64,000 nucleotides of DNA, taken from the NCBI GenBank assembly GCA_037576215.1, contig JBANDB010000002.1, positions 7,564,001 to 7,628,000 of the forward strand. The letters are read 5' to 3'. Both the position numbers and the translations under genes were made by a program. Origin of the DNA: Armillaria gallica (lineage: Eukaryota > Basidiomycota > Agaricomycetes > Agaricales > Physalacriaceae). Positions within the stretch are counted from its first letter, which is position 1, and each line of letters begins with the position of its first letter. Of this stretch, positions 1-11,808 are shown in pieces. The notes beneath the pieces are model-generated. The model was not told where the DNA came from. It ran no database searches and saw nothing but the letters and a program-made list of their open reading frames with translations.

Positions 1-17
1 GTGGCATGCACATAACA
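1..17 (-). repeat. start of the 3' LTR of element A
   Basis: On the minus strand this reads TGTTATGTGCATGC, matching the 5' LTR start at 9478 (TGTTACGCGCATGC) with both differences at CpG sites. It directly follows a purine tract, as expected of a 3' LTR. The rest lies left of the window. Confidence 0.75.
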
Positions 18-30
18 GTATCCCCCCCTT
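18..30 (-). other. polypurine tract of element A
   Basis: On the minus strand AAGGGGGGGATAC abuts the TGTTA start of the 3' LTR. A G-run at this place is the usual plus-strand primer of Ty3/gypsy reverse transcription. Confidence 0.75.
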
Positions 31-177
31 AGCGTTCTTGCCCTCAAGAGCGCAGATCCCGATGGCCGATCAGGATGTCCTTGCAGTGAAAATTTTACCG
101 TGGGAATTTTCGCAACTTAACCTGCTACTTTTACCATCCTCGTCAACTACCGCTTTTTGACTTCCTTGTCGTTTCTC

Positions 178-1850
178 ATGTCGAACACCGCCGAATACCG
201 CTTGTCCACCACTCCCGAGCCTTACGAGTCTGCCCCGACGCTGGAGGGTTTGACCTCGGAGGCGTATCGGCTTTTGACTGAGGAGCATGCTGCTGCGGAG
301 GAGAAGCATGTGGAAGCTGTAGATGCCCATGAGGAGTGGAAGTCTGCCAAGGCAAAGGAGGCATGTTTGGCCAAATTGAAGTTGGATAAGGAGCTGTGGT
401 TGGAGAAGTTGAAGGTGTTGGAGTTGGAAGAGGAGCGGAAAGCAGAGGAGAAACGGAAGGAGGATGAACAGATTCACTTGTTGAAGGAGCAGCAGGAGGC
501 CGAGGAGAAGCAAAAAGCGGATCTGAAGGCAAAGGCTGATAAGGTGGCCGCGGATGCCGTGGCTAAGAAGAAACTGCGGAAGGAGAGGAAGGATAGGGAG
601 ACAGCTCTTGCCGAGGTGGAGGATAAGGGAACGGATGCAGATACCGAGGCAGTTGTGCCGGGGACTTTGAAGGAGGAGGCGCTCAAGAAATTGAAGGAAA
701 TTCGTGATGGTAAGCGGAAGGCGACAGAGTCCGTGGACAGGAACAAGAAGCGGAAGCGACCCACCAAGTCTGCGAGTGTGGTGGAGGAGAGCGGGGAGGA
801 AGGAAAAGCGGGGCCTAGCAAAAAGGCTAAGGTGGATTCTGCGGGCCCTGCGGAGAATGAGGAGGAGTTGGAGGGAAGCAGTAAGTGAATTTCTGGTGGC
901 CTCCACGGCATACTAATTAGTTTGTAGAGCATTGTGTGCAGTGTCGCCAGGACGGCGCAAGGTGTTATGCTTGTCCTGGGTCTGGAAAAACCGTCTGGGG
1001 CCAGACATGCTCCCGTTGTAAGACCAAGAAGGCCGCGTGTTCCTTTAACAAGGGCACATCGTCCATCGCCGTCGGCTCCGAGGAATTCGCAGAGGCGCTT
1101 CAGAAACTGACCGGCATTGTCGACATTCTCACGAACAAGGTAGACAAGTTGACTGGGGAGGTCGCTCTCCTGCGGAGCTGCGTCGGGGACTTCGTGGATG
1201 ACTACAAGACTGAAGATGTCGAGTCCCCTGAGGATATTTTGTCGGCTTCCGATGTGGAGGAGTGGGATGCATCTTGCATTGAATTGCGCGATTTGAAGGG
1301 GGTCAACTCCGAAGCACTCCGGCGTGTTATGCAGTGGCGCCTGGACAAGGATATGGCGCAATTGCAGGCGAAAGGGCCAGCGGAGCCCGAGAAGATGGAC
1401 GCCAATGATCCCTACAAACTTAGCAACCGCGAGTTCTGGTATGGTCTCGGGGGCCCCGAAAAGTTGGCTGCAATGAAGTTGAAGCGCGATTATTTCCAAG
1501 CCACTCGAAACAAATTTTACAAGTTGGGCAGCTGCCGGTCTGAGTGGGGAATTTGGAAGGCTTACCTTCGCAAGCATGAGTGCGAAGAATTCCTGGTGGA
1601 GGACTCGGACCCGGCGGAGGAGGTTCGTACTGGAAAGGTGCGCAAGGCATGGAAGCCGTATGGACCCGACTTGGGCATTGAGGCCCTCGATAAGCTGTTC
1701 GTACTGGCTGATGATCCCACGGCAGCGTCAATGGATGGGGAGGAGCATAGTGGGGAGAGTGCAGATGAGGGAAGTGGTAGCGATTCGGAGTCCGGGGAGG
1801 ACGTGGAAATGGGTGAGGTGGTGAACACCGTGGAAGTCTCTGAGGCCTGA
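178..1850 (+). CDS. antisense accessory gene of element A: two-exon Zn2Cys6-like nuclear protein
   Basis: Exons are 178-880 and 928-1850. The 47-bp intron starts GTAAGT, ends TTTGTAG and holds a CTAAT branch-like site, and splicing keeps frame to give 541 aa with no internal stop. Residues ~40-150 are Lys/Glu-rich and probably coiled coil. Basic runs near residues 179-195 (KRK, NKKRKR) look like a nuclear signal. Residues ~237-272 hold CVQC-x6-C-x14-C-x2-C-x6-C ending CSF, which fits the Zn(II)2Cys6 spacing. The C-terminus is acidic. ATG 178 is the first ATG of the frame. The gene lies between pol and the 3' LTR, opposite to gag-pol, and is intact while gag and pol are broken. DNA binding is inferred from the motif only. 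Confidence 0.8.
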
Positions 1851-2148
1851 TCTCCTTCGGACGCCTGTCTTGACCATTATTTATATGCGTACATAAATTG
1901 TATTTTCTTGAATGCATCCGGGCCCCGCGGGCCCATATCTTGTTGACTTGGAACTTGAAGTGAGGAAGAGTGGATTTGAAAATAGAAGGGAAGAATGAAT
2001 ATGAAATACAGCGCAGGTTCCGCTGGAGTCTGGTCCCGTTTAGGAAATGAATTTGCAATAGTTTTTATAGATTCTATTTGAAATAAGAGAGGTCGGAGCC
2101 GGTGGAGGCCGATAATGTTACAGGTGGGAGAGGTTAAATGGTGGATTT
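1851..2148. other. spacer between the convergent accessory gene and pol of element A
   Basis: About 300 bp separate the stop of the antisense gene from the stop of pol, so the two genes converge here. The stretch is G/A-rich and holds the palindrome GGGCCCCGCGGGCCC near 1920. I see no gene. It probably holds the 3' ends of both transcripts. Confidence 0.5.
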
Positions 2149-3590
2149 TCAGATGGTGACTTTGGCTAGTGGTCCTGGTTTGTCTGGATAGCGACGGTGG
2201 AAATCTTCAATGAATTCGTCCACGGAGAATTCGGTAGCCGGTAACCAAGCAAATTCCTCGTCGGTGCCTTCATAACCTAACCATTGAATCCTGTAGAGAA
2301 GAGGGCACCAGAACCGGTGGTCAATCTTGGAGTCAAGGATCTGAGCAATTTCGTACTGCTCTTCGCCGTCGACTTCCACCGGAGGCGGCGGAGGTTGAGT
2401 GCGATGGGGGATGGTGTTTTCCTCTACAGGTTCAAGTTGTGATACATGGAAGACAGGGTGAATGGCACGGAGGTCCGACGGGAGTTTGAGAGTGAAGGAA
2501 TGGGAGCCTGGTTGAGCTATGATTTCAAATGGGCCAAGGAATTTCTCTGCGAATTTCGCAGTAGGGCGAGTAGTCTTGATATGCTTGGAGCTAAGATAGA
2601 CTTTGTCACCTACTTTGAAAGGAGGAGCTGGATTCCGGTGCTTGTCCGCTTGGATCTTGTAGTGAGACTGCGCCTGGGTGATTTCGTCGCATAGGAATTG
2701 GTGTAGTTCATCGAGGTTGACTACAAAGTCACAGGCCCGAGCGGAGGCAATATCACATTCAGGGTGAACAGTGATATTGGGATGGTAGCCTTTGTTGGCA
2801 AAGAATGGAGAGATTCCAGTGGAGGCGTTCGGAGCATTGTTGTATGCAAACTCTGCAATGGGTAGTAGTAAATCCCAGTTGTCCTGTTGATAAGAACAAT
2901 AAATGCGGATGTACTGTTCCAAGGTTTGGTTTGCACGTTCCGTTTGTCCGTCGGCCTCTGGATGATATCCGGAAGTGAAGTGAAGCTCCATGTCAAGGGC
3001 TTTGGCAAGGGCGCACGTGAATTGGGAGACAAATTCGGAGCTGCGGTCAGAGGTGATGTGGTTAGGGACACCATGTTTAGAGAAAACGTGTATGGCGAAT
3101 AACCGGGCAAGTTCTTCAGAATTAATGGTATCGTGTGTAGGGATAAAGATGGCTTGCTTGCTTGCGTGGTCGATTACTACAAGGATAGCAGTGAATCCGT
3201 TGGAATCCGGTAACTGTTCAATGAAATCCATTGAAATGGAATCCCATGGACGTTCTGGAACTGGCAAGGGTTTAAGTAAACCGTAAGGGCGATGTCTAGG
3301 TGTCTTGTTGCGACCGCAAACCGTACAAGATTTGACGTAGTGGCGAACATATTCATGCATCTGTGGCCAGGTATAGTTCCGTTGGACTAATTCCAAGGTC
3401 CGATTTTGACCAAAATGACCTGCCAAGATGTGATCGTGATTATTCTGTAGGACACGGAGATGGAGATCCTCGGAGTCCAGGACATAGATGCGGTTATCAA
3501 GATGGAGGATGTCTGATTCATCTACGGACCACCGAGAGGGGGAAGTGGGAGTGGAGGATTGGGCCTGACAGAAACCGTCGGAGGCCGCGG
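2149..3590 (-). pseudogene. element A pol, 3' half: integrase and chromodomain
   Basis: The frame runs from the solo-LTR junction at 3590 to the stop at 2149. It holds the integrase zinc region (H-x-N and CTVCG), then the catalytic core with the three acidic residues in SMDFIEQL, ITSDRS and GQTERAN. A GPY-like segment follows (KFLGPFEII), then a chromodomain-like end (YRIQWLGYEGTDEEFAWLP). Integrases of this kind insert cDNA, and the chromodomain can steer insertion to marked chromatin. No stop interrupts this half, but the LTR separates it from RT, so it cannot be made as part of a normal polyprotein. Removing the LTR and one GCGG copy rejoins the frame exactly. Confidence 0.9.
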
Positions 3591-4959
3591 TGATGTGCTC
3601 GGTAACGGCGAGTGGCAAATGGACTAGAGGCTGGCAATGAACACCAACAACACTAAACCAATCACTAACTCTACACTTATCACCAATGTATTGAATTCGG
3701 GCGTTTCGAGTACGATAGAAGCACTCTGCAGACTTCAATAATCAAGGAAAGTTGTTTAAAGACGTTTTATTTCGTTACTAGTGAGCTATACAAGTGTACT
3801 ACTCGCACTAGTGGGGTTTGTAAGACACAATTGGATGAATAGTGACTCGACTTGAGCTACTGCGCTTGCTCTGACTGGGACTGCTTCGAACTAGTGGCTC
3901 TCTTGGCCCTGTAATGTCTTACAAGTGAATAAACACTTGACTAGTCGCTTTCTAGGCAGACTAGTGGCGCTCTTGGCCTAAGAATAATACTTTAAACTTC
4001 GAGAACTTGCTTGAACTAACTTCGAAACACTCTTGGCCTTTGCAGGACACAAAAGATTACTCTAAGACACTTCTATTCACTCAATGCTATGGGTAACTTA
4101 GCGACTAGTAGCCGCTTCGTCGAGGTTAAGCACAAAAGCCTTTAATTGGGGCACTAGATACTGACTAGTAGGTCACAATTGTGGGGATGGCTTGCCTGAG
4201 CCGCGCATGCGCCTATTCTACTACTTATATACTGACAAACAAGGTACAATCGAGATATAAATAACTGACTAGAGGGGTATTATTGATAAGGATTTCTTGG
4301 CTAGTCACGAATAATGGTGAATAATCACGCAATAGTCGGTCTAGAAATGGTCGCTTGCTGACTAGTGAGCCCAGGAGCTCCGCTAGCGGTGGTATTCCGT
4401 ACCCTTGGCGCAGCAGCGCTCCACTAGTGCCAAGGATAAATGACTAGGCCGGCGAATGTGCCTGTAGCAGCTGTCGATCGTGATCAAAGGCGCAGCCTGG
4501 CTATACTAGTCCTGATCGTAATAGATCTGTATCACGCTAGTTGGATCTCCCGCAAGGTTAATCCGTTGCTAATTCATTTCTAAGTCCTGCTTCGAGATTG
4601 CCGTGTGACTAGTTAATCTGACTTAGGCGTTTGTGCCCAGATTGGTCCGTTAGTGACTGAACTTCACGAGATTTGTGTCCTCTGCTTCTTGTTTGGTGCG
4701 CTAGTCGCGTTACTTGTCCACTAGTGGCCGTATTCACTTAGCCCTGTTAGCATTCAAGTCACTAGTATGGCCGGCTGGTAGATTTAACCCACTAGTGGTA
4801 TCGCATCTAAGTCCTGGCTCTACTAGTCGCATACTAGTCTAACTATCAGCTTCGAAGCCTCAGCTATAGTCCTTTAAGTATCACTAATGTAAGATAGATA
4901 TGCAATAGTATTATTATAAAATCGCAAAATCTAGGTGTGAACATGTAGACGGCGTATCA
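3591..4959 (-). repeat. family-B solo LTR inserted in element A pol
   Basis: A 1369-bp copy of the family-B LTR, reversed, with ends TGAT...ATCA. It is flanked by GCGG at 3587-3590 and 4960-4963, a 4-bp target duplication. No internal family-B sequence is present, so the element has been reduced to one LTR by LTR-LTR recombination. Its diagnostic bases match the 5' LTR of B2 (17078-18445) rather than the 3' LTR. It contains many ACTAGT hexamers. Confidence 0.92.
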
Positions 4960-7372
4960 GCGGAGTCAGATGATTGTGCTTGCTTTATGTCTAAATGAAG
5001 CTTGTCAATATCCATTATAGCACTAGCACAGAGGGTAGGGCCTTCGAGGAAAGTAGCGTGGAGAGACGCGGAGAATTGTTCTTGAGTGAATACAGGGCGG
5101 AAATTGTGAGGATTGACTGCTGTGTATTGACTATCCCCCTCTTTTGGATAGATGTCCCATCATCTAGTGAGTGCATCCGGTTTTCCTCCGAGTTTCCCCA
5201 GTTGGAAGCGGATTACTAGGTTGAATTGGGATAGGTATTCAGACCACCAGACTTGCCGTCAGGTGAGAATCTTGGTGGTTGAAAAATATTCAAGATTCTT
5301 GTGGTCTGTTACGAGGTCGATCAGATCCGCAGAGCCTTCGAGGTAGTGACGCCAGTATTTAAAGGCTTCAAAGATGGCTAGAAGCTCTTTATCATGGGTG
5401 TCGTAGTTGAGTTCGGCATTGTGGAGGCTCCGGGATAGGAAAGCGATGGGGTGGATTTCGCCGTCATCCAGGTAGATAGAGAGGATAGCAGCAATGGCGT
5501 AGTCGGAGGCGTCGGTCTCCATGACTAATTGCCGGTCAGGGACCCAATGGGTGAGGATAGGAGCGTGAGTGAAGGCTTGCTTTAGTTCATTGAAAGTGGC
5601 CATGCACTTGTCGTCGAATTTCCACGGAGTTCCTTTGCATGTGAGGCGGGTTAAAGGGATAACGATGTCACTGTACTCGTGGATGAAACGGGGGTAGAAA
5701 TTGGCAAAGCCAAGGAAGGATTGGATGTCCTTAACTTTCCGCGGAACCGGCCAATCTAAAATGGCCTTGACCTTGTCTTCAGACATGCGGAGGCCCTCCA
5801 GTGAGAGAATGTAGCCTAGATATTCCACGGAATCCCAGTGAAACTCGCATTTGGATCCTTTGCAGTAGAGCCCGTTTGCTCTTAATCTGCGTAGGACCTC
5901 GCGTACGTGTTGCCGGTGCTCCGCAGGGTCATTGGAGTAGATGAGGATGTCGTCAAGGTATACGACTACGGAAACATCAAGCATGTCAGCAAAAATGTCG
6001 TTCACGAAGTGTTGGAACGCTGCGGGAGCATTGGTGAGTCCAAAAGGCATGACATGCCATTCGAAGGAGCCGTAACGGGTCCGGAAGGCTGTTTTCCATT
6101 CATCACCTTCAGCTATGCGTACGAGATGATAAGCATGTCGGAGATCAAGTTTGGTATAGATGCGAGCAGAGCGCGCAGAGTCGAGGAGGTCGGAAATGAG
6201 TGGAAGGGGATAATGGTCTTTCTTGGATATCTTGTTTAGGCCACGGAAATCGACACAAAGACGGAGTTCTCCGGTCTTTTTCTTGACAAAAAGCACAGGA
6301 GCTCCGTGGGGAGAATGTGAGGGTGTGATGAATCCACTATGGAGATTATCGTCAATAAACTCACATAAAGCTTTGAGCTCGGACTCCAAGAGGGAGTAAA
6401 TTGGCCCAAGCGGAGATGTTCCTTCCTCAATATTGATTTTGAGGTCGTACGGTCTGTGCTCGGGGAGTTTCTCAGAGAGCGAGTCACTGAAAACATCAGC
6501 AAAGTCGTGATATTCTGCTGGTACGTCTGTCATATCTGGCGGGGCCATGGAACTGGCCATTCCGCTGATGCTAGGTGCAGAAGGTTGGAGGGTGTATTGT
6601 TGAGCTCCATCTTCAGCACATGCTCGAACAAAAGCGGCCGCGGAGATGATAGATATCTTGGGGGTAACCGATGCAGAAAAGGAAGGGATGGTAGGGTAGG
6701 AATAGATGGGTTCGTATGGCGGCGGAGTCCGTCGGGATCTCAGAATTGGCTTGGGGGCTGGGTTAGAATTAGGAATAGGAGTTGGATGAGGAGTGTCCGC
6801 ACGGTTAGATGCAGTTGCATCGGATGCCGTGGAAGCGCTTGCAGGGGAAGAAACACCTGGTAATGGTGAACGGAAAGTGATACTGTGCTTTACCCAGTCA
6901 ATCAATGGATTGCAGTGGGAAAGCCAGTTGTATCCCAGAACAATGTTACAGGATGAATCTAGACGAGTGACATAGAAGTCGATAGAGATGATGTCTCCGG
7001 AAGGGAAACGGACTGGAAGGGTAATGGATTGAGAAATGTGAGATCCGGTGGAGCCGTCAAGGAGCCGAAGTTGAACGGGAGGGATAGGTCTGGTAGGAAG
7101 GTTGTGATCCTCAACGTATTTGAAGTCGACGAAACAGTGGCTAGAACCGGAGTCAACCAAGGCAAGAAAACGAAGGATAGTAACAATTGGAGAGTCATCG
7201 GACTCCGTACCAGAGCCGACTTCAGAAGAGAGTGATACGGTTAGTGAATGGTTGGAAAGAGCGGCGGCGTTGAGGGTGACAACCTCCGATGTGCGATTAC
7301 AGTCAACGCAACCCTGATCTCGCACGGAGGATACAGGGCTGCCCTCTAGTTTTCCGACTCCGTCGGAGCCGG
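4960..7372 (-). pseudogene. element A pol, 5' half: protease, reverse transcriptase, RNase H
   Basis: From about 7372 down the frame encodes a retropepsin (ALVDSGSSHCFVD, active-site DSG), then an RT with a conserved fingers region (LRLCVDFRGLN), LDLRHAYH and the catalytic YLDDILIY box, then RNase H (METDASDYAIAAIL). Two premature TGA codons follow (5261-5259 and 5162-5160), each where Arg CGA suits the family. The frame is then cut by the solo LTR at 4959. The catalytic residues are intact, so the loss is recent or due mainly to deamination. The gag frame lies in another phase just upstream, so pol would need frameshifting, or a small indel has occurred near 7350. Confidence 0.88.
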
Positions 7373-8910
7373 ATCCTCAGAGGCAGGAGCGGGTTCTTCA
7401 ACTTCTGCGGCACGGCCTTGCGTTTGTTGCAGTCCTCGGTCTTGTGCTTGCTTCCACAGAACATACAGAGGTTGTTCTTTTGGCGGTGGTCCTTTTCTTC
7501 TTGAGTAAGACGGCCGTCTTTGCCTAGCTTGTCAGCATAGGGCTTAGGGTTGGAAGCGGATCCTGAGGAATTGGAGTTGGGAGACTTCGGAGTCGATCCG
7601 GAAGTCGAAGAACTGGAGTTGGAATTGGAACCCTTGGATTTAGGGTTGTTGGAGTATGAACTGGAGGACTTGTTTTCCCGGTTTTCACGGGATATCTCAG
7701 TCCTCCGAGTCCAATAGCGAGTGTCGAGTTCTTGGGCTAGGAAGCGCATGTCACGGAGATTGTTAGGCTTCCCATGGTGAGCCATATCATCCTTGATGCA
7801 GGTACAAAGTCCACAGTAGAAAGCATGGCAGAGGGAATTGTCGCCGTAACCAACTTGGGATGCGTATTGGTTGAACTGAACCATATACTTCATGATTCGG
7901 TCTCCATCACGCATCCGGAGATGTTCTAGGGCATCCTCGGCATCTCCGATGGCATTGAGGGGGCCAAAATTTGTTCAGAGTTCATCAAGGAAGGCGGCGT
8001 AAGAGTATTGCCATGCTGGCAGATTCCGCGGATTGGGACGGAGGATGTCTGGTTCAAACCAGTCAAGAGTGGTGCCGGAAAGAAAGGAGATGGCATAGTT
8101 GACTTTACTGGCATCCGCCGCAAAAGCAGTGGGTCTGTCATTAAAGTTCAACTGAAGGGAGACAATGAAAGCCTTAAGCTTCCATGGGTCGGAGCCATCA
8201 AATGTATCAGGTTCTTTGACCTTGGTACGGATGTTGTTGGGTCGAGGATTGTTTAGCGAAGTGGAAACCCCACGCAACAGGTTCATGAATTCTCGTAAGA
8301 ATTCTTGCTCGTTGGGAGTATTGTTGTCGGGCCCGCCCGGTCCTCCTGGTCCATTGGGACCTCCCGGACCTCCCAGACCTCCCAGGCCTCCCAGGCCTCC
8401 CGGACCGCCAGGACCACCTGGTCCTCCTGGTCCGTTGGGGCCGCCGGGGCCTCTGGGTCCGTTCGGGCTACCTGGTTGGGAGTCGGATCCATCGTCACCC
8501 TGGTTGTGTCGGTTCAAAGGATGAGTGGGGGTATCGGTTTCGCCTCCAGAATCATTGGATCCCGCGGCGTCCATTTGTTCCCCGTTGGAGGTGGGTTGAG
8601 GTGCTGGGGTGTGTGGATCCGGATTCTCCCGGTATCCGTCGAATATGCCTGTCCTTCAGTGACGTAGAAGGTCGTCAGGTGGCGGAGTACTGAAAGGGTT
8701 AGGAGAACTGTAGTTGTCAGATTGACAAGCAGTAAAATTGGAGTGGCTGTAGGTTTCCCTACGGGATGGTTGTCCTCCGACGGAGGCCGATCCGAAAAGT
8801 TCCGGATTTTCCTTGGATGCAGATGCTGGTATGTCTTCCATGGAAAAGATTGGTGTTTTTCGTTTCAGGCCTTCGCCTGTCTCTGGAGGGTAAGTGTATG
8901 TGGTTGTCAT
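7303..8910 (-). pseudogene. element A gag: capsid and zinc knuckle, with two TGA stops
   Basis: A single frame from ATG 8910 to 7303 is broken by TGA at 8658-8656 and 7977-7975, each explained by CGA-to-TGA. Order: Ser/Pro-rich start, a collagen-like Gly-Pro tract, the gag core ([17 protein letters not shown], then [12 protein letters not shown] and DALEHLRMRDG), a Ser/Asn-rich linker, and a zinc knuckle CMFC-x3-H-x4-C near 7440. Gag would form the particle shell and bind RNA. The tail overlaps the start of the pol frame. Confidence 0.85.
8322..8472 (-). repeat. collagen-like Gly-Pro-rich tract within gag A
   Basis: About 50 codons encode repeats of Gly-Pro-Gly-Gly, Gly-Leu-Gly-Gly and Gly-Pro-Asn-Gly type. 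On the other strand the same DNA reads as Pro-rich repeats. It lies between the gag N-terminus and the capsid core and is probably an expanded low-complexity linker. Confidence 0.8.
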
Positions 8911-8953
8911 GATTTAGAAAAAATTTGACTCAAGGGGTTGAGTTCGAATATAC

Positions 8954-9478
8954 TGTTAGGGACGTGCCAAATAGACAAAGATAACTCGCATGAGCGGAGG
9001 TCCGCGGAGTGCGTGGGCTTTGGCAAAGCTATTAGCAATGTCACCCTTGAGCCGAAGCCCTAAGATTGGATTGCGGAACAGAGTCCGCGGAGAGCGAAGG
9101 TTTGGATAGAGAGTAAGGATAGTCCAACGGAGCGGAGGCTACGGACTTGGAGAGTGATGGATTAGACTTGGAGTCAGAGAGAGATTTGGCTAAACCAAGT
9201 TGATATTCGAACTGAGTATCTACAAGTAATTCTACAATATATATATGAGTGGGTAAATCCGAGTCCGAGTCCGATGGGCTCCGGAGGAGGTCTGTTCGCT
9301 ACCGGATTCAGGTTCTAGAATTAATATGTGAAATAGTAAAATGAAATGATAAATGAAATATCAAATGAAGTGGAGTAATGGTAAGCGGCCGGAGGCCGCG
9401 GAGTCCAATAGTGAAGGATGGAGTTAGAATTGAGGTTGAGCTGGGTGTGGAGCGGAGGCCAGCAGCATGCGCGTAACA
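8954..9478 (-). repeat. 5' LTR of element A
   Basis: 525 bp with TGTTA...TAACA ends, placed just upstream of gag (ATG 8910). It is unusually rich in CGGAG/CTCCG words and holds three CCGCGG palindromes (9002, 9085, 9396). A TA-rich run (ATATATAT near 9240) could be the core promoter. The base after it (9479) is the interior of gene X. I find no standard TGG-initiated primer site directly after the LTR. Confidence 0.82.
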
Positions 9479-10255
9479 GCCTTCAGGAACAGCAAGGAAA
9501 AACTTGAGCCTGTGGGAAACACAATGGTGGAGAAGTTGGGTGCTATGCTCAAATCCTGAGGGGTTTACATTGACTAGTGATTTTAGCAAAGCCACTACCT
9601 TCCCACTGACCATTAACCATCCATGTTTGAGGAGATCAGGATGCCAGTGAGGGTCAACCTTATTCAGTAACTGGTAAGTCACATACATTGCTGTACACTC
9701 TCTCTGCCAGTTGGTGACATCATGGAAAAAGTCTCACAGTACAGTTATGCCTCCTCTGTATGGTTCTGACAAATTCCCTGGTGCTGGTCATCTGGGGTAT
9801 CCAGGAGATATTCTGTTGACAACCAGATGAGATCAAGCTATCTCATACGAGATTTGGGTTATCAAGGAATCTACCGATGAGTTAGCTAAGTTTGATGGCT
9901 CATCCATCATTGTCAGAGTACTATTATTGACAGGATCCCAGTCAGCTTTTGTTCCCTTAGATGAAATGAGATTTCCTAACCTGGCTTCTTCTGCTTCTGC
10001 TAGAGAAGTTGGAAAGGGGGTATGTCTGAGTAACTGGCCAGGGTCATTGATAGAGTATGGAGATAACCTTCAAAGAGGGATGTTCTGCACAGGTGAAAGA
10101 TGACTCGACACTGGCAGTGGAGTAGCTTCCATGCTATGTCCTTTGTTCTGAAATACTTCACATGTGAGGGTCACTGACCTTTCAGAGGAAGCCATATAGC
10201 ATGACTCACCTTGTTCCATATGGATGACATCAGATGGCAAGAGTGAAGATGATGC
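9479..10255 (-). pseudogene. gene X, downstream part (unrecognised minus-strand gene)
   Basis: Joined to the frame at 35971 after removal of B1 and one 4-bp duplicate, this stretch keeps the same reading frame for about 255 codons, to the edge of element A (which therefore also interrupts it). It has four TGA codons where Arg CGA fits. The most readable part is 9688-9480 (TNWQRECTAMYVTYQLLNK...). I recognise no domain. It could be a host gene or a component of an unknown mobile element. Confidence 0.5.
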
Positions 10256-11624
10256 TGATACGCCGTCTATGCGTTCACACCTAGATTTTGTGATTTTGTA
10301 ATCATACTAGCACATATCTATCTTAGACTAGCAATAACTAAAGGACTATAGCGGAGGCTTCAAGCTGATAGTCAAGCCAGAAAGCTACTAGTCGAGCCAG
10401 GATTTAGGTGCGATACCACTATTGGATCAAGTCTATCAGCCGGTGTGACTAGCACCTTGAATACCAAGTGAGTCAGTAAATGATGACTGCTAGTCGATGA
10501 GGGTAGCTACGAGTGCATCCAACAAGAAGCAGAACATACAGGTCTTGTGAAAGTACAGTCACTAGTGAAATGGTCTGCACACAAGTGCTTAAGATGAGTT
10601 GACTAGCGGTGCAGCAGTCTCTAACGGGAATTAGAAATGAATTTAGCAATGAAGTGCAGCTGTCCAGATTGGGCTAGTATGATACAAATCTATTTACGAT
10701 CAGAACTAGTATAGCCAGGTTGTGCCTTCGATCACGATCAACAGCTGCTACAGGCATGCTCGTTAGGCTAGCCATTTATCCTTGACACAAGTGGAGCATT
10801 GCTGGGCCAAGAACATGGAATGCCACCTCTAGCGGAGCTCCTAGGCCCACTAGTCAGCAAGCGACCATTTCTAGACTGGCTATTGTGTGATTATTCACCA
10901 TTATTCGTGACTAGCCAAGAAATCCTTATCAATAATACCCCTCTAGTCAGTTATTTATATCTCAATTGTACCTTGTTTGACAGTATATAAGTAGTAGAAT
11001 AGGTGCATGCATGGCTTAGGCAAGCCATCCCCACAATTGTGACCTACTAGTCAGTATCTAGTGCCCCAATTAAAGGCTTTTGTGCTTAACCTTGATGAAG
11101 CAGCTACTAGTCACTAAGTTACCCATAGCATTGAGTGAATAGAAGTGTCTTAGCACAATCTTTTGTGTCCTGCAAAGGCAAAGAGTGTTTTGAAGTCAGT
11201 TCAAGCGAGTTCTCAAAGTTTAAAGTATTATTCTTAGGCCAAGAGTGCCACTAGTCTGTCTAGAAAGTGACTAGTCAAGTGTTTACTCACTTGTAAGACA
11301 TTATAGGGCCAAGAGAGCCACTAGTTCGAAGCAGTCCCAGTCAGAGCAAGTGCAGTAGCTCAAGTCAAGTCACTATTCATCCAATTGTGTCTTACCAACC
11401 CCACTAGTGCAAGTAGTACACTTGTATAGCTCACTAGTAACGAAATAAAATGTCTTTAAACAACTTTCCTTGATTATTGAAGTCTGCAGAGTGCGTCTAT
11501 CATACTTGAAATGCCCGAATTCAATACATTGGTGATAAGTGTAGAGTTAGTGATTGGTTTAGTGTTGTTGGTGTTCGTTGCCAGCCTCTAGTCCATTTGC
11601 CACTCACTGTTACTGAGCACATCA
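10256..11624 (+). repeat. 5' LTR of B1
   Basis: 1369 bp, ends TGAT...ATCA. Its first ~700 bp (U3) belongs to a subtype shared with the B1 3' LTR and the LTR at 55067, and differs from the B2-type LTRs. From about 10920 on (R-U5) all copies are closely alike. It contains a TATATAAG box and AATAAA like the other copies. Confidence 0.92.
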
Positions 11625-11626
11625 TC

Positions 11627-11644
11627 TGGAGCCCACCATGAGGG
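11627..11644 (+). other. candidate primer-binding site of B1
   Basis: TGGAGCCCACCATGAGGG begins 2 bases after the LTR, the usual position, and starts with the TGG complementary to a tRNA CCA end. The same site with CGCGAGGG occurs in B2 at 18448. I cannot name the tRNA. Confidence 0.6.
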
Positions 11645-11808
11645 AGTTTCAGACTTGATAATCTCGTTGAATTAAGACTTTTATTTGACACTAGTCTTGT
11701 TAAATAAACTACTATTCAACCTAGCAGCTTGTATGCAATCTGTCTAACCAAGCCTCAGCGAAAACAAAGGGCAAAGCTAGAGTAACAGAGCCTGCACAAG
11801 CATCGTCT

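Larger units (their letters stand above)
1..9478 (-). mobile_element. Ty3/gypsy LTR retrotransposon, element A (3' LTR runs off the window)
   Basis: Read on the minus strand the order is 5' LTR (9478-8954), gag (8910-7303), pol with protease, reverse transcriptase, RNase H, integrase and chromodomain (7325-2149, split by a solo LTR), an oppositely oriented accessory gene (178-1850 on plus), a purine tract (30-18), and the first 17 bases of the 3' LTR. LTR ends are TGTTA...TAACA. The 3' LTR start matches the 5' LTR start except at CpG positions and then diverges at base 15. Protease, RT and integrase motifs are all recognisable, but gag and pol carry TGA stops where CGA fits, so this copy is probably inactive. 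The 3' target-site duplicate lies outside the window. Confidence 0.9.

Noticed and set aside
474..1577. Long minus-strand frame of 367 codons over the accessory gene of A
   Set aside because: Shadow of the plus-strand gene, whose exons, intron and cysteine cluster are coherent. The minus frame has no motif and crosses the intron.
8165..8667. Plus-strand frames with Gly-Pro-Pro repeats that look like a collagen
   Set aside because: They are the reverse strand of the Gly-Pro tract in gag A, which has the stronger coding case (capsid core, zinc knuckle).
10799..10990. 63-codon frame in the LTR, also at 35145-35336
   Set aside because: Lies in U3-R of the LTR, is not kept in B2-type copies, and has no motif.
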